This document shows, one piece after another, positions 42,100 to 51,373 of a DNA stretch of 64,000 nt (the first letter of the stretch is position 1; every line of letters begins with the position of its first letter). Both the position numbers and the translations under genes were made by a program. The notes beneath the pieces are model-generated. The model saw nothing but the letters and a program-made list of their open reading frames with translations. It was not told the origin of the DNA and ran no database searches. Location of the stretch: NCBI GenBank assembly GCA_040216635.1, contig JAVJOU010000021.1, positions 62,001 to 126,000 on the forward strand, read 5' to 3'. The stretch is from UBA1479 sp040216635. Its GTDB lineage: Bacteria > Pseudomonadota > Alphaproteobacteria > Rhodospirillales > Casp-alpha2.

Positions 42100-43181
42100 A
42101 GACCCTCTTGGAAGGCAGCCCCATCGGGGCGGCGATCCTTGATATCGAAACCGGGAAAAGGCTGTTCGTGAACAGCCAACTGGTATCGATGTTCGGCGCC
42201 CGCACGAAGGATGATCTCCTTAACGGAGACATCAAGGCCACCTGGGTCAATTCAGAAGACCTGGACCGCGCTCTGCCCGTATTCAAAAAGGGCAACCGTC
42301 TCGTCAATTTCGAAGCGGAACGAAAGCGCTTCGATGGAAGCATCTGGTGGGTCCTGATCAACACCCAACCAACCACATTCGACGGCAAGGCCGCGGGGAT
42401 CGTCTGGCACATCGACATTACATGCCGCAAACGCGCGGAAGCCCAGCTTCATCAGGCGAAAGCAGAAGCCGAGGAAGCCAGCCGCGCGAAAACCGAATTT
42501 CTCGCCCATATGAGCCATGAATTGCGGACACCGCTGAACAGCATACTCGGCTTTTCGCAGATGCTCGCAACGCCTTCGCTGGCGAAAGCCACCGAACCGA
42601 TGAAGACGGACTATGCCCGCAACATCCATGCTTCCGGCACGCATCTTCTGGATATCATCAACGATATTCTCGACATCTCCAAAATCGAAGCCGGAGAATT
42701 CGAGCTTGATGAAACACAATTCGAAATCGGTGAAGTCCTCACGGTCGCACAAAAGATGTTGCGCAGTCAGGCCGATGAAAACGCAATCACCATTGATTAT
42801 CGACCGCCCCCCAAAAGCGCGCATCTATTCGCGGACAAGCGCGTCGTGACACAGGTCGTCGTCAACCTGCTGTCCAACGCCATCAAGTTCAATACAAAGA
42901 GCGGCCGCGTGGCCTTGATGTCCGATTTCACACCAAGCGGTGAAATATCCATCACCGTCGCCGATACGGGTATCGGCATTTCACCGGAAAACATTCCCGT
43001 CGCTTTGACACCGTTCGGACAAATTCGGGCAAATTCTCAAAACACCCATGAAGGAACGGGACTTGGGCTTTCCCTGTCCAAATATCTGGTCGAATTGCAT
43101 GGGGGATCGTTCGCACTCAACAGTGAACTGGGCAAAGGAACGGAAGTCACAATCGCATTTCCGTCCGACCGAACGAAATGA
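42069..43181 (+). CDS. PAS-domain sensor histidine kinase
   Basis: 370 residues, soluble, with no membrane segment. A PAS domain (about 8-122; GSPIGAAILDIETGKRLFVN, ending VWHIDITCRKRAEAQLHQAK) is followed by a short coiled coil. HisKA follows, with phospho-acceptor H150 in FLAHMSHELRTPLNSILGFS. HATPase_c has the N box VVNLLSNAIKFNTKSG, the G1 box VADTGIGISPENIP and the G2-type GTGLGLSLSKYLVELHGGSF. A partner regulator is not adjacent; the receiver-HPt protein at 45160-46332 and the lone receiver at 35168 are candidates. The codon and base use is less GC-rich than the neighbouring cox genes. The start is uncertain. Confidence 0.9.
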   Translation: MPIHSDDEVLKTLLEGSPIGAAILDIETGKRLFVNSQLVSMFGARTKDDLLNGDIKATWVNSEDLDRALPVFKKGNRLVNFEAERKRFDGSIWWVLINTQPTTFDGKAAGIVWHIDITCRKRAEAQLHQAKAEAEEASRAKTEFLAHMSHELRTPLNSILGFSQMLATPSLAKATEPMKTDYARNIHASGTHLLDIINDILDISKIEAGEFELDETQFEIGEVLTVAQKMLRSQADENAITIDYRPPPKSAHLFADKRVVTQVVVNLLSNAIKFNTKSGRVALMSDFTPSGEISITVADTGIGISPENIPVALTPFGQIRANSQNTHEGTGLGLSLSKYLVELHGGSFALNSELGKGTEVTIAFPSDRTK

Positions 43182-43306
43182 CAGGCGATTTCTTACGCTG
43201 TCATCCCCACAATCCATTCAAACATCGCGAACAGACCATTGATCGACCTGCTTCCGGGATTTAGTAAGGGGCGCAGCCCTGATCACATTTCGAAAGTCGG
43301 CATCTC

Positions 43307-45133
43307 TTGGCCCCACCGCTTCTCCATCTTCGCGACATCGACCTGACCTTTGGCGGCACGCCCTTGCTGGAAGGCGCGGAAATCGCCGTCGGCCGGGGCG
43401 AACGCCTGTGTCTGGTCGGGCGCAACGGATCCGGAAAATCGACCCTGTTGAAGATCGCGGCCGGCTTGGTCGATGCCGACGACGGCGAGCGGTTCGTGCA
43501 GCCGGGGGCAACCATCCGCTACCTGCCGCAGGAACCGGACCTTGCCGGTTACCAATCGACCCTGGCCTATGTCGAAGACGGGCTTGCCCCGGGGGATGAT
43601 CCTTACCGGGCGCAATATCTGCTGGACGTTCTGGGATTAACCGGCAGCGAAGACCCCAAGACCCTTTCCGGCGGCGAGGCTCGGCGGTCCGCCCTGGCCC
43701 GCGCCCTTGCCCCCAAGCCCGACATCCTGCTGCTGGACGAGCCGACCAACCATCTGGACCTGCCCGCGATCCGCTGGCTGGAACAGGAACTGTCCGCCAT
43801 GGGATCGGCCATCGTCATGATCAGCCACGACCGCCGGTTCCTGGAAAACATGTCGCGCGCGACCCTGTGGCTGGACCGGGGCGAGGTCCGGCGCCTGGAA
43901 AAAGGCTTCGGCGCGTTCGAGGAATGGCGCGACGAGGTTCTGGATCAGGAAAGCGACGCCCGCCACAAACTGGACCGCAAAATCGCCCGGGAAACCCATT
44001 GGCTGATCCATGGCGTATCGGCCCGGCGCAAACGCAACCAGCGGCGCCTGTCGGCCCTGCACGACATGCGCCAGCAGCGCCGCGACCTGCGCCAGGCAAC
44101 CGGCGACGTCAAACTGAATGCCGCCCAGGCCGAAACGTCGGGCAAGCTGGTGATCGATGCCGAGGACATTTCGAAAGCCTACGGCGCGCGCCCCCTGATC
44201 GACGGCTTTTCAACCCGCATCCTGCGGGGCGACCGGGTCGGCATCGTCGGGCCCAACGGGGCCGGGAAAACGACCCTGCTGAATATCCTGACCGGCCTGG
44301 CAGAGCCCGACAGCGGCAAGGTCAAGGTCGGCGTGTCGGTCGAAATGGTGACCCTGGACCAGAAACGCGAAAGCCTGAACCCAGGGACCAGCCTGTCCGA
44401 CGCCTTGACGGACGGCAGCGGTGATACGGTTTCCGTCGGCGGAGAACCCCGCCATGTGATCGGCTATATGAAGGACTTTCTGTTCGCCCCGGAACAGGCC
44501 CCCACCCCCATCGGCGAGTTGTCGGGCGGCGAACGCGGACGTCTGATGCTGGCCCGGGCCCTGGCGCGGCCATCGAACCTGTTGGTGCTGGACGAGCCGA
44601 CAAACGACCTGGACCTGGAAACCCTGGACCTGTTGCAGGAACTTCTGGCCGATTACGAAGGGGCGGTCCTTCTGGTCAGTCACGACCGGGATTTCATCGA
44701 CCGGGTGGTGACCTCGACCATTGCCTGGGAAGACGACGGCATATGGCGAGAATATCCCGGCGGCTATTCGGACATGATGGCGCAACGCGGCGAGGTCAAA
44801 TCCGCGCGCGGATCGGACAAGGACAAGACGCCCGTAAAATCTGCCGCCGATTCATCCCCGGCCGGTCCGTCGAAGCCCAAGACCGCGACCAAACTGTCGT
44901 TCAACGAAAGCCATGCCTTGAAAACTCTGCCGGGAAAGATGGCGAAGCTGGAAGACGCGATAGCCGTCCACCGAAAGACCCTGGAAGACCCTGCCCTTTA
45001 CGCCAAGAACCCGGAACGCTTCACCGAAACGGCGGCGGCTTTGAAGAAAGCCGAAGACGAATTGGCCGCCCTGGAAGAAGAATGGCTGTCGCTTGAGATG
45101 AAGCGTGAAGAGATCGAGGCCGCCAAACTCTGA
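43307..45133 (+). CDS. uup: ABC-F family ATPase (Uup-like)
   Basis: 608 residues starting at a TTG, because no ATG or GTG precedes the conserved start. Two ABC domains follow. The first has Walker A GRNGSGKST (about 38-46), signature LSGGEARRSALARAL and Walker B DILLLDEPTNHLDLP. The second has GPNGAGKTT, LSGGERGRLMLARAL and LLVLDEPTNDLDLE. The inter-domain linker is present, and the last 120 residues hold the Uup-type C-terminal coiled coil (LPGKMAKLEDAIAVHRKTLE). It acts on ribosomes or DNA repair and recombination and has no transmembrane domain. Confidence 0.93.
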   Translation: MAPPLLHLRDIDLTFGGTPLLEGAEIAVGRGERLCLVGRNGSGKSTLLKIAAGLVDADDGERFVQPGATIRYLPQEPDLAGYQSTLAYVEDGLAPGDDPYRAQYLLDVLGLTGSEDPKTLSGGEARRSALARALAPKPDILLLDEPTNHLDLPAIRWLEQELSAMGSAIVMISHDRRFLENMSRATLWLDRGEVRRLEKGFGAFEEWRDEVLDQESDARHKLDRKIARETHWLIHGVSARRKRNQRRLSALHDMRQQRRDLRQATGDVKLNAAQAETSGKLVIDAEDISKAYGARPLIDGFSTRILRGDRVGIVGPNGAGKTTLLNILTGLAEPDSGKVKVGVSVEMVTLDQKRESLNPGTSLSDALTDGSGDTVSVGGEPRHVIGYMKDFLFAPEQAPTPIGELSGGERGRLMLARALARPSNLLVLDEPTNDLDLETLDLLQELLADYEGAVLLVSHDRDFIDRVVTSTIAWEDDGIWREYPGGYSDMMAQRGEVKSARGSDKDKTPVKSAADSSPAGPSKPKTATKLSFNESHALKTLPGKMAKLEDAIAVHRKTLEDPALYAKNPERFTETAAALKKAEDELAALEEEWLSLEMKREEIEAAKL

Positions 45134-45159
45134 CGATCCGCCGCGGGCATGTCCCGATT

Positions 45160-46332
45160 TTATGTTCCGGTTTGGGGTTTTTGCGCATATGGGGCGGCGA
45201 TGGGATCGACACCCGCTGGCTTTTTGACCGGCTGCCCCGCGCCGTCGGTTTTGGCCTGTGCTTCGGCCTCGGCACGCGGTTCTTCGAAGGTGTATTTGCG
45301 GATGGCCTTTTTCAGGTCCTGCAGCAGTTCCACTCCCACATTGCCGCCGTCGCCCGTGACCTTGTCGCGGAACACGGACCGCATGGTATCGACATGCGCC
45401 TTGATGACCGTGACCGCCCGGTCTTCGGTCGGACAGGGGGCCTGCGTCGTCTTGTAGAGCATTTCGCCGACCTGGGTGATGATCGGATAACCGAAGGTTC
45501 CGCCCTGGCCGCGCAGTTCATGGGCCAGCAAGTTGATGTTCTTGAAATGGCGGGCACGCTGATCTTCGGATTGTTCCAACGCACGATCGCAGATGCTCGA
45601 CAAGGTCGCCAGATACCCCAAGGCCCAATCGTGGAATTCCAGACCCTTGCGTTCAAGATGTTCGTCCGCCGCCTGCAGATGGCGAAGCGGCAGCTCCCCG
45701 GGCGGGCTCATACCCAAGGCGCCGACTTTTTCCTTCAGCTTGTTGGGCAAGCGGAACAGGTACACATCGCCGTCCTTGCTGGGTCGGCGCACGCGGTCCG
45801 ATGAATAGACGACGGTCGCGTCCTTTTCCGTGATCCGCCGCCGGTCGTCAGGAACGATGCCTTCGCTGCGCCGATGCCGGTCGGGCCCGAAGTAATCGCG
45901 GGTCGCGACGAACTGACGCGGATAGTCGATGACTTCCAGTATCCGGTTACAGACGGTCTGGGCTGAAAACGGTTTGGCCAGAAATTCACTGGCCCCGCCG
46001 TCACGCGCCTTTTCGACATGTTCTGAATCGGCGGCCCCGGACATCATGATGAAGGGCATGAAGCGGTTGGGCGAGTCCTTGCCCTGGCGCACCCACTTCA
46101 ACAACAGATGGCCGTCGATCGGGGCCATGACCAGATCGGAGATGATGATATCGACAGGACAGCCGTAGGGACCGTGATGAGCTCCAAGGAACTCGATCGC
46201 CTCGACCCCGTTTTCGGCGGTAATGACCTGACCGGCACCCAGGGTCTTCAAAACTTCCTGAAGGATTCTTAGAACGAAGCGATTGTCATCGACCAGAAGA
46301 AAGGTCAGTCGCTCCAGATTATAGACGCCCAT
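45160..46332 (-). CDS. Receiver-domain protein with C-terminal HPt-like module
   Basis: 390 residues. The N-terminal receiver (about 8-130) has the acidic pair in LLVDDNRFV and phospho-acceptor D66 in DIIISDLVMAPIDG. A ~130-residue linker holds an Arg- and Asp-rich stretch (FGPDRHRRSEGIVPDDRRRI). The C-terminal helical part contains INLLAHELRGQGGTFGYP, in which the His fits the HPt motif, suggesting phosphotransfer. The last 40 residues are low-complexity Ala/Glu/Pro. GAGGA precedes the ATG. It may link the PAS kinase at 42069 to another regulator. Confidence 0.8.
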   Translation of the reverse strand: MGVYNLERLTFLLVDDNRFVLRILQEVLKTLGAGQVITAENGVEAIEFLGAHHGPYGCPVDIIISDLVMAPIDGHLLLKWVRQGKDSPNRFMPFIMMSGAADSEHVEKARDGGASEFLAKPFSAQTVCNRILEVIDYPRQFVATRDYFGPDRHRRSEGIVPDDRRRITEKDATVVYSSDRVRRPSKDGDVYLFRLPNKLKEKVGALGMSPPGELPLRHLQAADEHLERKGLEFHDWALGYLATLSSICDRALEQSEDQRARHFKNINLLAHELRGQGGTFGYPIITQVGEMLYKTTQAPCPTEDRAVTVIKAHVDTMRSVFRDKVTGDGGNVGVELLQDLKKAIRKYTFEEPRAEAEAQAKTDGAGQPVKKPAGVDPIAAPYAQKPQTGT

Positions 46333-46527
46333 CGTTCCTCAGCGGCGAGAGTCCTCCCCTCGTCACCGTCCGTACCAAAAACTCACCCAATTTCCCCCGT
46401 GGCGTCTTTTGGTCGCGCCTACATATTCACGCAAACTATATTGAAATTTCGATCAGCACAATATTGTTAAAAATCAGACCTTTAGGATGTTCAAATATAC
46501 GCGATGCCGCTTCTAGCATCTGCTCCA

Positions 46528-47517
46528 TCATCCCCAAAGGTCTCGTTCGGGCGGATGGATATATCCATCGGTGAACGTAAGGCCCTTATCCCTGTCCTCG
46601 CGCAGCAGAAGCGGGCCGTCCAGATCAACCACCTTGGCCCGATTCATCAGGACCGTCGCCGGCGCCATGGCAAGCGATGTCGCCACCATGCAGCCGACCA
46701 TCAATTCGAACCCGCGGGCTTCGGCCGCGTCCGCCAGGTCCAGCGCCGCCGTCAGCCCCCCGGTTTTGTCGAGCTTGATATTGACCATGTCGTAAAGCCC
46801 GTCCAGACGATCCAGGTCCGCCGCCGTGTGGCAGCTTTCATCGGCGCAAATCGGTACCGGGGAATCGAAGCCGCGCAGGATGTCGTCACCATGGACGGGC
46901 ACGGGCTGTTCAAGCATGACGACACCCATTTCCGCCAGAAACGGCGCCAGGTTTTCCAGACGGTGCAGGTCCCAGCCTTCGTTGGGATCAACCACAAGGC
47001 GCGCATCCGGGGCCGCTTCGCGCACGGCACTTAGGCGTGCCCGCACATCCTGTCCGTCCAGCTTGATTTTCAAAAGCGGCGCCTTGGCCAACCGGCTTGC
47101 CTGCACGGCCATTTCCTTGGGGCTGGCGATCCCGATGGTTTCCGCCGTCACCGCAGGCTCGGGCCGGGGCAGCCCCGCCAGTTCCCAAACCCGTTTGTCC
47201 GCCTGTTTCGCTTCCAGATCCCACAGCGCGCAATCGACCGCATTGCGGGCAGCCCCCGGCGGCAAGGCATCCAACAGGCCGGGCCGATCCAACCCCCCGG
47301 CGACGGCATCGGCAATGTCGGCAATCTGATGGATGACGCTATCGACGGTTTCGCCGTAATGGGCATAGGGCACGCATTCGCCCCGCCCGGCATGGCCGTC
47401 GGCGTCCTCGATCTCAGCCACGACGACGCGGGCTTCGGTCTTGATGCCGCGCGAAATGGCGAACGGCCGGGCCAGCGGCCATCCCTGATCGACGGCGGAC
47501 AGGCGCCGTCCGCCCAT
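46528..47517 (-). CDS. dgcA: DgcA-type N-acetyl-D-glutamate racemase (enolase superfamily, dipeptide-epimerase-like)
   Basis: 329 residues from the ATG at 47515-47517; the codon before it is an in-frame GTG. Enolase-superfamily barrel residues are KAPLLKIKLDG (KxK-type general base, about 147-157), RLVVDPNEGWDL, VMLEQPVPV and PICADESCHTAADLDRL, followed by NIKLDKTGG. These are the metal and acid-base residues of the MR/MLE Ala-Glu epimerase group. Its start overlaps the stop of the DgcN gene by one base. With DgcN it would convert N-acetyl-D-Glu to the L form for use as carbon and nitrogen source. An L-Ala-D/L-Glu epimerase role in murein recycling is the alternative, but the partner makes DgcA more likely. 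Confidence 0.82.
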   Translation of the reverse strand: MGGRRLSAVDQGWPLARPFAISRGIKTEARVVVAEIEDADGHAGRGECVPYAHYGETVDSVIHQIADIADAVAGGLDRPGLLDALPPGAARNAVDCALWDLEAKQADKRVWELAGLPRPEPAVTAETIGIASPKEMAVQASRLAKAPLLKIKLDGQDVRARLSAVREAAPDARLVVDPNEGWDLHRLENLAPFLAEMGVVMLEQPVPVHGDDILRGFDSPVPICADESCHTAADLDRLDGLYDMVNIKLDKTGGLTAALDLADAAEARGFELMVGCMVATSLAMAPATVLMNRAKVVDLDGPLLLREDRDKGLTFTDGYIHPPERDLWG

Positions 47518-48521
47518 CACAGTTTCTCGATCGCGTCGACGATGGGACCGACGCCCGTACGCACGGCATCGACAGCCGGCAGGCCGAGGCGTTTCGACGT
47601 CTCCGCCAGATAAACAGTGGCGGCATCCTCGTCCATGGAACTGGTGTTCACGGAAATGCCGACGAAGCGGGCATCGGCTTCGAACATGCGGGCCATACGT
47701 TGGTTGACCTCGATACAGTCTTCCAGCGTCGGCACGGGCACGCCGGGCGTGCCGCGCATTTCACGCCGCGCCGCATCATGACACAGCACCAGCGCATCGG
47801 GCCGGGCCCCATGGATCAGGCCCAGCGTCACCCCCGAGTAAGAGGCATGGAATAAAGAGCCCTGCCCTTCGACCACGTCCCAGTGGTCCGGGTCATTTTC
47901 CGGGGTCAGCCATTCCGCCGCCCCGGCGATGAAGTCGGCCACGACCGCGTCCACGGACACCCCGTCGCCGGCGATGAAGATGCCGGTTTGCCCGGTGGCG
48001 CGGAAATCGGCTTTCATGCCGCGCGCCTTCATTTCCCGCTCGATCGCAAGCGAGGTAAACATCTTGCCCACGGAAACGTCGGTGCCCACCGTCAAAACAC
48101 GGTGGCCGGACCGCGCCTGTCCCCCTGCGACGTCGAAATCCCGTGACGGATGACGTGCATCCGTCAAGGTCCGGCCGTTGGCCTTTGCCGCCTGGGCAAT
48201 GGCCGGCACGTCGGAAAGGCGGCGGTGCAGACCGGCGGCCACATCCATTCCGGCATCGATCGCCTGCACGATGACATCGACCCAATGGTCGGGGATCACG
48301 CCGCCCCTGTTGGCGACGCCGATGACCATGGTCTTGCAGCCGGCCTCGACGGCGTCATCGATGGTCATATCGGGGATACCCAGATCGGCCTTGCAGCCCG
48401 TCAGGCGCAACTGACCCTTGCACCAGTCCGGACGCCAATGGACGACACCGATCGCGACCTTGGCCGCAAGCTGATCCGGCGCGTCGCCGACAAACATGAG
48501 ATAGGGGGTGGCAAGTGCCAT
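47517..48521 (-). CDS. dgcN: DgcN-type N-acyltransferase (DUF1611)
   Basis: 334 residues. The P-loop-like GHRVLTVGTDVSVGKMFTSL (about 138-157), the N-terminal ATPYLMFVGDAPDQLAAKVA and the C-terminal MRGTPGVPVPTLEDCIEVNQ and FVGISVNTSSMDEDAATVYL mark DUF1611. DgcN of this family acetylates D-glutamate in a recently described D-Glu catabolic pathway of marine proteobacteria and haloarchaea. It is first in the operon (AGGAGG before the ATG) and overlaps dgcA. The D-amino-acid transaminase at 1470 is a further D-amino acid gene in the window. Confidence 0.85.
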   Translation of the reverse strand: MALATPYLMFVGDAPDQLAAKVAIGVVHWRPDWCKGQLRLTGCKADLGIPDMTIDDAVEAGCKTMVIGVANRGGVIPDHWVDVIVQAIDAGMDVAAGLHRRLSDVPAIAQAAKANGRTLTDARHPSRDFDVAGGQARSGHRVLTVGTDVSVGKMFTSLAIEREMKARGMKADFRATGQTGIFIAGDGVSVDAVVADFIAGAAEWLTPENDPDHWDVVEGQGSLFHASYSGVTLGLIHGARPDALVLCHDAARREMRGTPGVPVPTLEDCIEVNQRMARMFEADARFVGISVNTSSMDEDAATVYLAETSKRLGLPAVDAVRTGVGPIVDAIEKL

Positions 48522-48586
48522 GACAGACCTCCTGAACGGCTCGCCTAAAAACAGAGCCTAACATGTCGGCCGGCAGGGAAAAGGGG

Positions 48587-49063
48587 TCAGCGCCCGGGCG
48601 AATAGTGGGCCAGTATGAAAACGGCGGCGGCGTGCGCGGCAACGGAAACGGCCCGGCGGGCCTTGGCGACCTTGCGCTTCATGGCGGCGCGGCGCGCGGC
48701 GCGCTCGGCCTCCAGATGACCGGTGACTTCCAGCGCCACGTCATAGCCCTCGCGATGAGCCTCCATATAAAAACGGCGGCGCCGGGCATCGAAGTCGGGA
48801 TGGAAGTGAAACACCGTCATGGCGCGGCGCTTGCCGTCGTAAGTGGAAAAGGCCAGAACCTCGTCCGCGCCGATATCGTATTTGCGTACCACCAATGCCG
48901 AAGCATCAAGCCCACGTTTGATGACGTGGACGCCGTCACCGTAATCCTGCTCGAACTCGAAGAACCAGTCGCCGGGAAGGAATGCATCCGCGCGCCCGGA
49001 AATATCCAGGTTGTTCGAAACAGGGGCATCGGCCGCCAATTTCGTCTCGGTTCGATCGGACAT
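48587..49063 (-). CDS. Hypothetical protein, 158 residues, C-terminal hydrophobic helix
   Basis: No family is recognised. The N-terminal 105 residues look like a compact soluble domain with many aromatics (FLPGDWFFEFEQDYGDGVHV, MTVFHFHPDFDARRRRFYME). A highly basic helical segment follows (about 118-140, many Arg/Lys/Ala). A short hydrophobic stretch (VSVAAHAAAVFILAHYS) ends the protein and may be a membrane or tail anchor. AGGA lies ten bases before the ATG. The neighbouring DgcN gene is downstream on the same strand, 65 bp away. Confidence 0.62.
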   Translation of the reverse strand: MSDRTETKLAADAPVSNNLDISGRADAFLPGDWFFEFEQDYGDGVHVIKRGLDASALVVRKYDIGADEVLAFSTYDGKRRAMTVFHFHPDFDARRRRFYMEAHREGYDVALEVTGHLEAERAARRAAMKRKVAKARRAVSVAAHAAAVFILAHYSPGR

Positions 49064-49395
49064 GACTGCCCATCCTATGGTTTCGGCAATACCGGTCGCC
49101 CGGCATGGCCCGTGAAGAAGCCCGCCAATCCCAGAATGTTGCCTGCTGTCGTCTTGTTTTTAATTTGTCTGTCACGGACCGAAGGCGCGCAGCCGCCGCG
49201 CTGTACCCGCAACAAGGACATTCATACGCCCATGGGCGAAGATAGACAAAACGAATATATTCCGCCCCTATCCCAACATGTGGATAACCGGCTTGCCGCC
49301 CCTGGGGTGGTTCCAGAAGTGACGTTGACATAAACTCGGGTGGTTTGCTTCGCCTGACGGCTTTTCAAGGCTCATGCGGACACGGGGGAGAAACC
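49064..49395. other. Intergenic region without a recognised gene
   Basis: 332 bp between divergent genes. It contains a TTGACA hexamer at 49325-49330 on the plus strand, with no convincing -10 at standard spacing, and a short T-rich patch at 49151-49166. I see no tRNA, riboswitch, terminator or SD-preceded small gene here. Confidence 0.5.
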
Positions 49396-50601
49396 ATGCA
49401 GAATTCAGACGCGACCATTACGTTCCGGGAATTGATTGCCCCAATTGAACCCGAAACCTTCTTTAATGAATACCGCGGCAAGAAAGCCGTTCATATTCCC
49501 GGAAACCCGGAAAAAATTGAGCAGTTGTTCAATTGGTCATCCTTCAACCGCATGATCAACATGACCACTGTTTGGAATGCCCAAACCATCAAAATGGCCC
49601 TGGATGGACGCAACCTGGCCCCGGATGAGTTTTGCACCATGGGTAATCTGCGCGAAGGCGGGCGCGCTCTGGTGCCGGACTGGCCCAAGGTCGGGACCTT
49701 ATTGGCCGATGGGGCTTCGGTGGTTCTGGACTTGATGGAAATGCTGGATCCAGGCTCGGCCGCCATCGCCTCCGCCTTGCAGATGGCGACGGCATCGCGG
49801 GTGTCCTGCAATGCCTATTATTCGCGGAGCCAGCGGCCCGCTTTCAAAAGCCATTTTGACACCATGGAAGTCTTCGCGATTCATGTGGAAGGGGAAAAGA
49901 CCTGGCACCTCTACGAAGGGCGTTTCGAGGAACCGATCGAAGCGGACGGATATCGTTATTCCAGCTTCGATGAGGATTATCACGCACGTGCCAAGGGTAC
50001 GCTGTCCCAGGAAGTCACCATGACCCCGGGAGATGTCCTGTATATTCCCCGTGGCCAGTACCACGATGCGCTTGCCGCGTCGGATGCCTGCCTGCACCTG
50101 TCTTTTGGTACGACACGGCCGACCGGGTTGGATTTTCTGCGCACGATTTCACAGGCGGCGACCCACGATCCCCTGTTCCGTCAAGAAATGCCCACGATCG
50201 ATGAACCCGATGCCTATCGCGCACGCATCCGGGAATTATCCGCCCGTCTGGGTGAGCTGCTGGATGACCCGACCGCGGCCAATGAACTGCTGGACGAACA
50301 ACGCCGGCGCCTGTTCGACATGATTCCCGGCTTCGACCTGCCGAATCCCGATTTCGCGGGATATTACCGGGTTCAAGGTATGGGTGTGAAACTGGCCCGC
50401 CGGGGGGCCGACTGGCAGATTAAGACACCATCGACCCGCGATGCCGTCAGTGCGGAGACGGCTGAACTTGCAAGTTGGGTGCTGTCCCGCGATCTGACAA
50501 CACAGGCGGATATGGAAACAGCTCTGCCCGATCTTTCAGAAACCGATATTCGCAACGGGGTTTCGCATTTGCGAACACTTGGAATCCTATTGCGCGCCTA
50601 A
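49396..50601 (+). CDS. JmjC/cupin-4-type 2-oxoglutarate oxygenase-like protein
   Basis: 401 residues from the ATG at 49396 with GGGGGAG upstream. The double-stranded beta-helix core (about 115-245) has FKSHFDTMEVFAIHVEGEKT with the HxD iron pair, then TMTPGDVLYIPRGQYHDALA with the distal His and LHLSFGTTRP. The N-terminus (FFNEYRGKKAVHIPGNPEKI) and the helical C-terminal winged region (about 330-400) match the ROX/YcfD ribosomal-oxygenase group, which hydroxylates ribosomal protein residues. Whether the target is ribosomal is inference; a tailoring oxygenase is the alternative. Confidence 0.85.
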   Translation: MQNSDATITFRELIAPIEPETFFNEYRGKKAVHIPGNPEKIEQLFNWSSFNRMINMTTVWNAQTIKMALDGRNLAPDEFCTMGNLREGGRALVPDWPKVGTLLADGASVVLDLMEMLDPGSAAIASALQMATASRVSCNAYYSRSQRPAFKSHFDTMEVFAIHVEGEKTWHLYEGRFEEPIEADGYRYSSFDEDYHARAKGTLSQEVTMTPGDVLYIPRGQYHDALAASDACLHLSFGTTRPTGLDFLRTISQAATHDPLFRQEMPTIDEPDAYRARIRELSARLGELLDDPTAANELLDEQRRRLFDMIPGFDLPNPDFAGYYRVQGMGVKLARRGADWQIKTPSTRDAVSAETAELASWVLSRDLTTQADMETALPDLSETDIRNGVSHLRTLGILLRA

Positions 50602-50686
50602 AGCACATCGCGTACATCCGAAGCATCCGAATGGGCACCGCCGACCGGCGGCATGCCCCGTTTCCCGAACATTTCCGAGGACTCTC

Positions 50687-51373
50687 ATGGCTTATGTCAT
50701 CCCCCAACCGCCCCAATCCTTTCTTCCCGTCGCCGGAACGGACGACCAGTTCCCCGTTCGCCGCGTCTATTGCGTCGGCCGCAATTATGCGGAACACGCC
50801 ATCGAAATGGGCCATGATCCAGACCGTGAACCGCCGTTCTTCTTTCAGAAATGCCCCGACAACCTGATCGTCGGCGGCGGCGATTGGCCCTATCCGGTCG
50901 CTTCCAACGACGTGCATTGGGAACTGGAACTGGTCCTGGGCTTGAAAGACGGCGGAAACGACATCCCGGCGGCCAAGGCATTGGATTGCATCTACGGCTA
51001 TGCCGTGGGCCTGGACATGACGCGCCGCGATCTGCAGGGCGAAGCCAAGAAAATGGGCCGCCCCTGGGACGTGGGCAAGGCGTTCGACCTTTCCGCCCCC
51101 TGCACGGCCATTCATCCGGCGGACAAAATCGGCCATCCGTCGGAGGGCCGGGTCTGGCTGGAACGCAACGGTGAAATTCGCCAGGACGGCGATCTCAATC
51201 AGATGATCTGGAAAATTCCGGAAATGATCGAATATCTTTCCGGCCTGTTCACCTTGGCGCCGGGCGATCTGATCTTCACCGGCACGCCCGCGGGCGTGGG
51301 TGCGGTCGAACGCGGGGACGTGCTGAAAGGCGGCGTGGACGGCGTGGATGAGTTGACCATCAAGGTCGTCTGA
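50687..51373 (+). CDS. Fumarylacetoacetate hydrolase family protein
   Basis: 228 residues from the ATG at 50687 (GAGG upstream), with 36 non-homologous residues ahead of it excluded. It is the FAA-hydrolase/HpcE fold: VYCVGRNYAEHAIEMGHDP then PFFFQKCPDNLIVGGG. The metal ligands ExE lie in VHWELELVLGLKDGG (about 80-90) and the Asp in GYAVGLDMTRRDLQ. GDLIFTGTPAGVGAVERGDV near the end is the family signature. It cleaves or decarboxylates acyl-pyruvate or fumarylpyruvate-type compounds. Confidence 0.93.
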   Translation: MAYVIPQPPQSFLPVAGTDDQFPVRRVYCVGRNYAEHAIEMGHDPDREPPFFFQKCPDNLIVGGGDWPYPVASNDVHWELELVLGLKDGGNDIPAAKALDCIYGYAVGLDMTRRDLQGEAKKMGRPWDVGKAFDLSAPCTAIHPADKIGHPSEGRVWLERNGEIRQDGDLNQMIWKIPEMIEYLSGLFTLAPGDLIFTGTPAGVGAVERGDVLKGGVDGVDELTIKVV

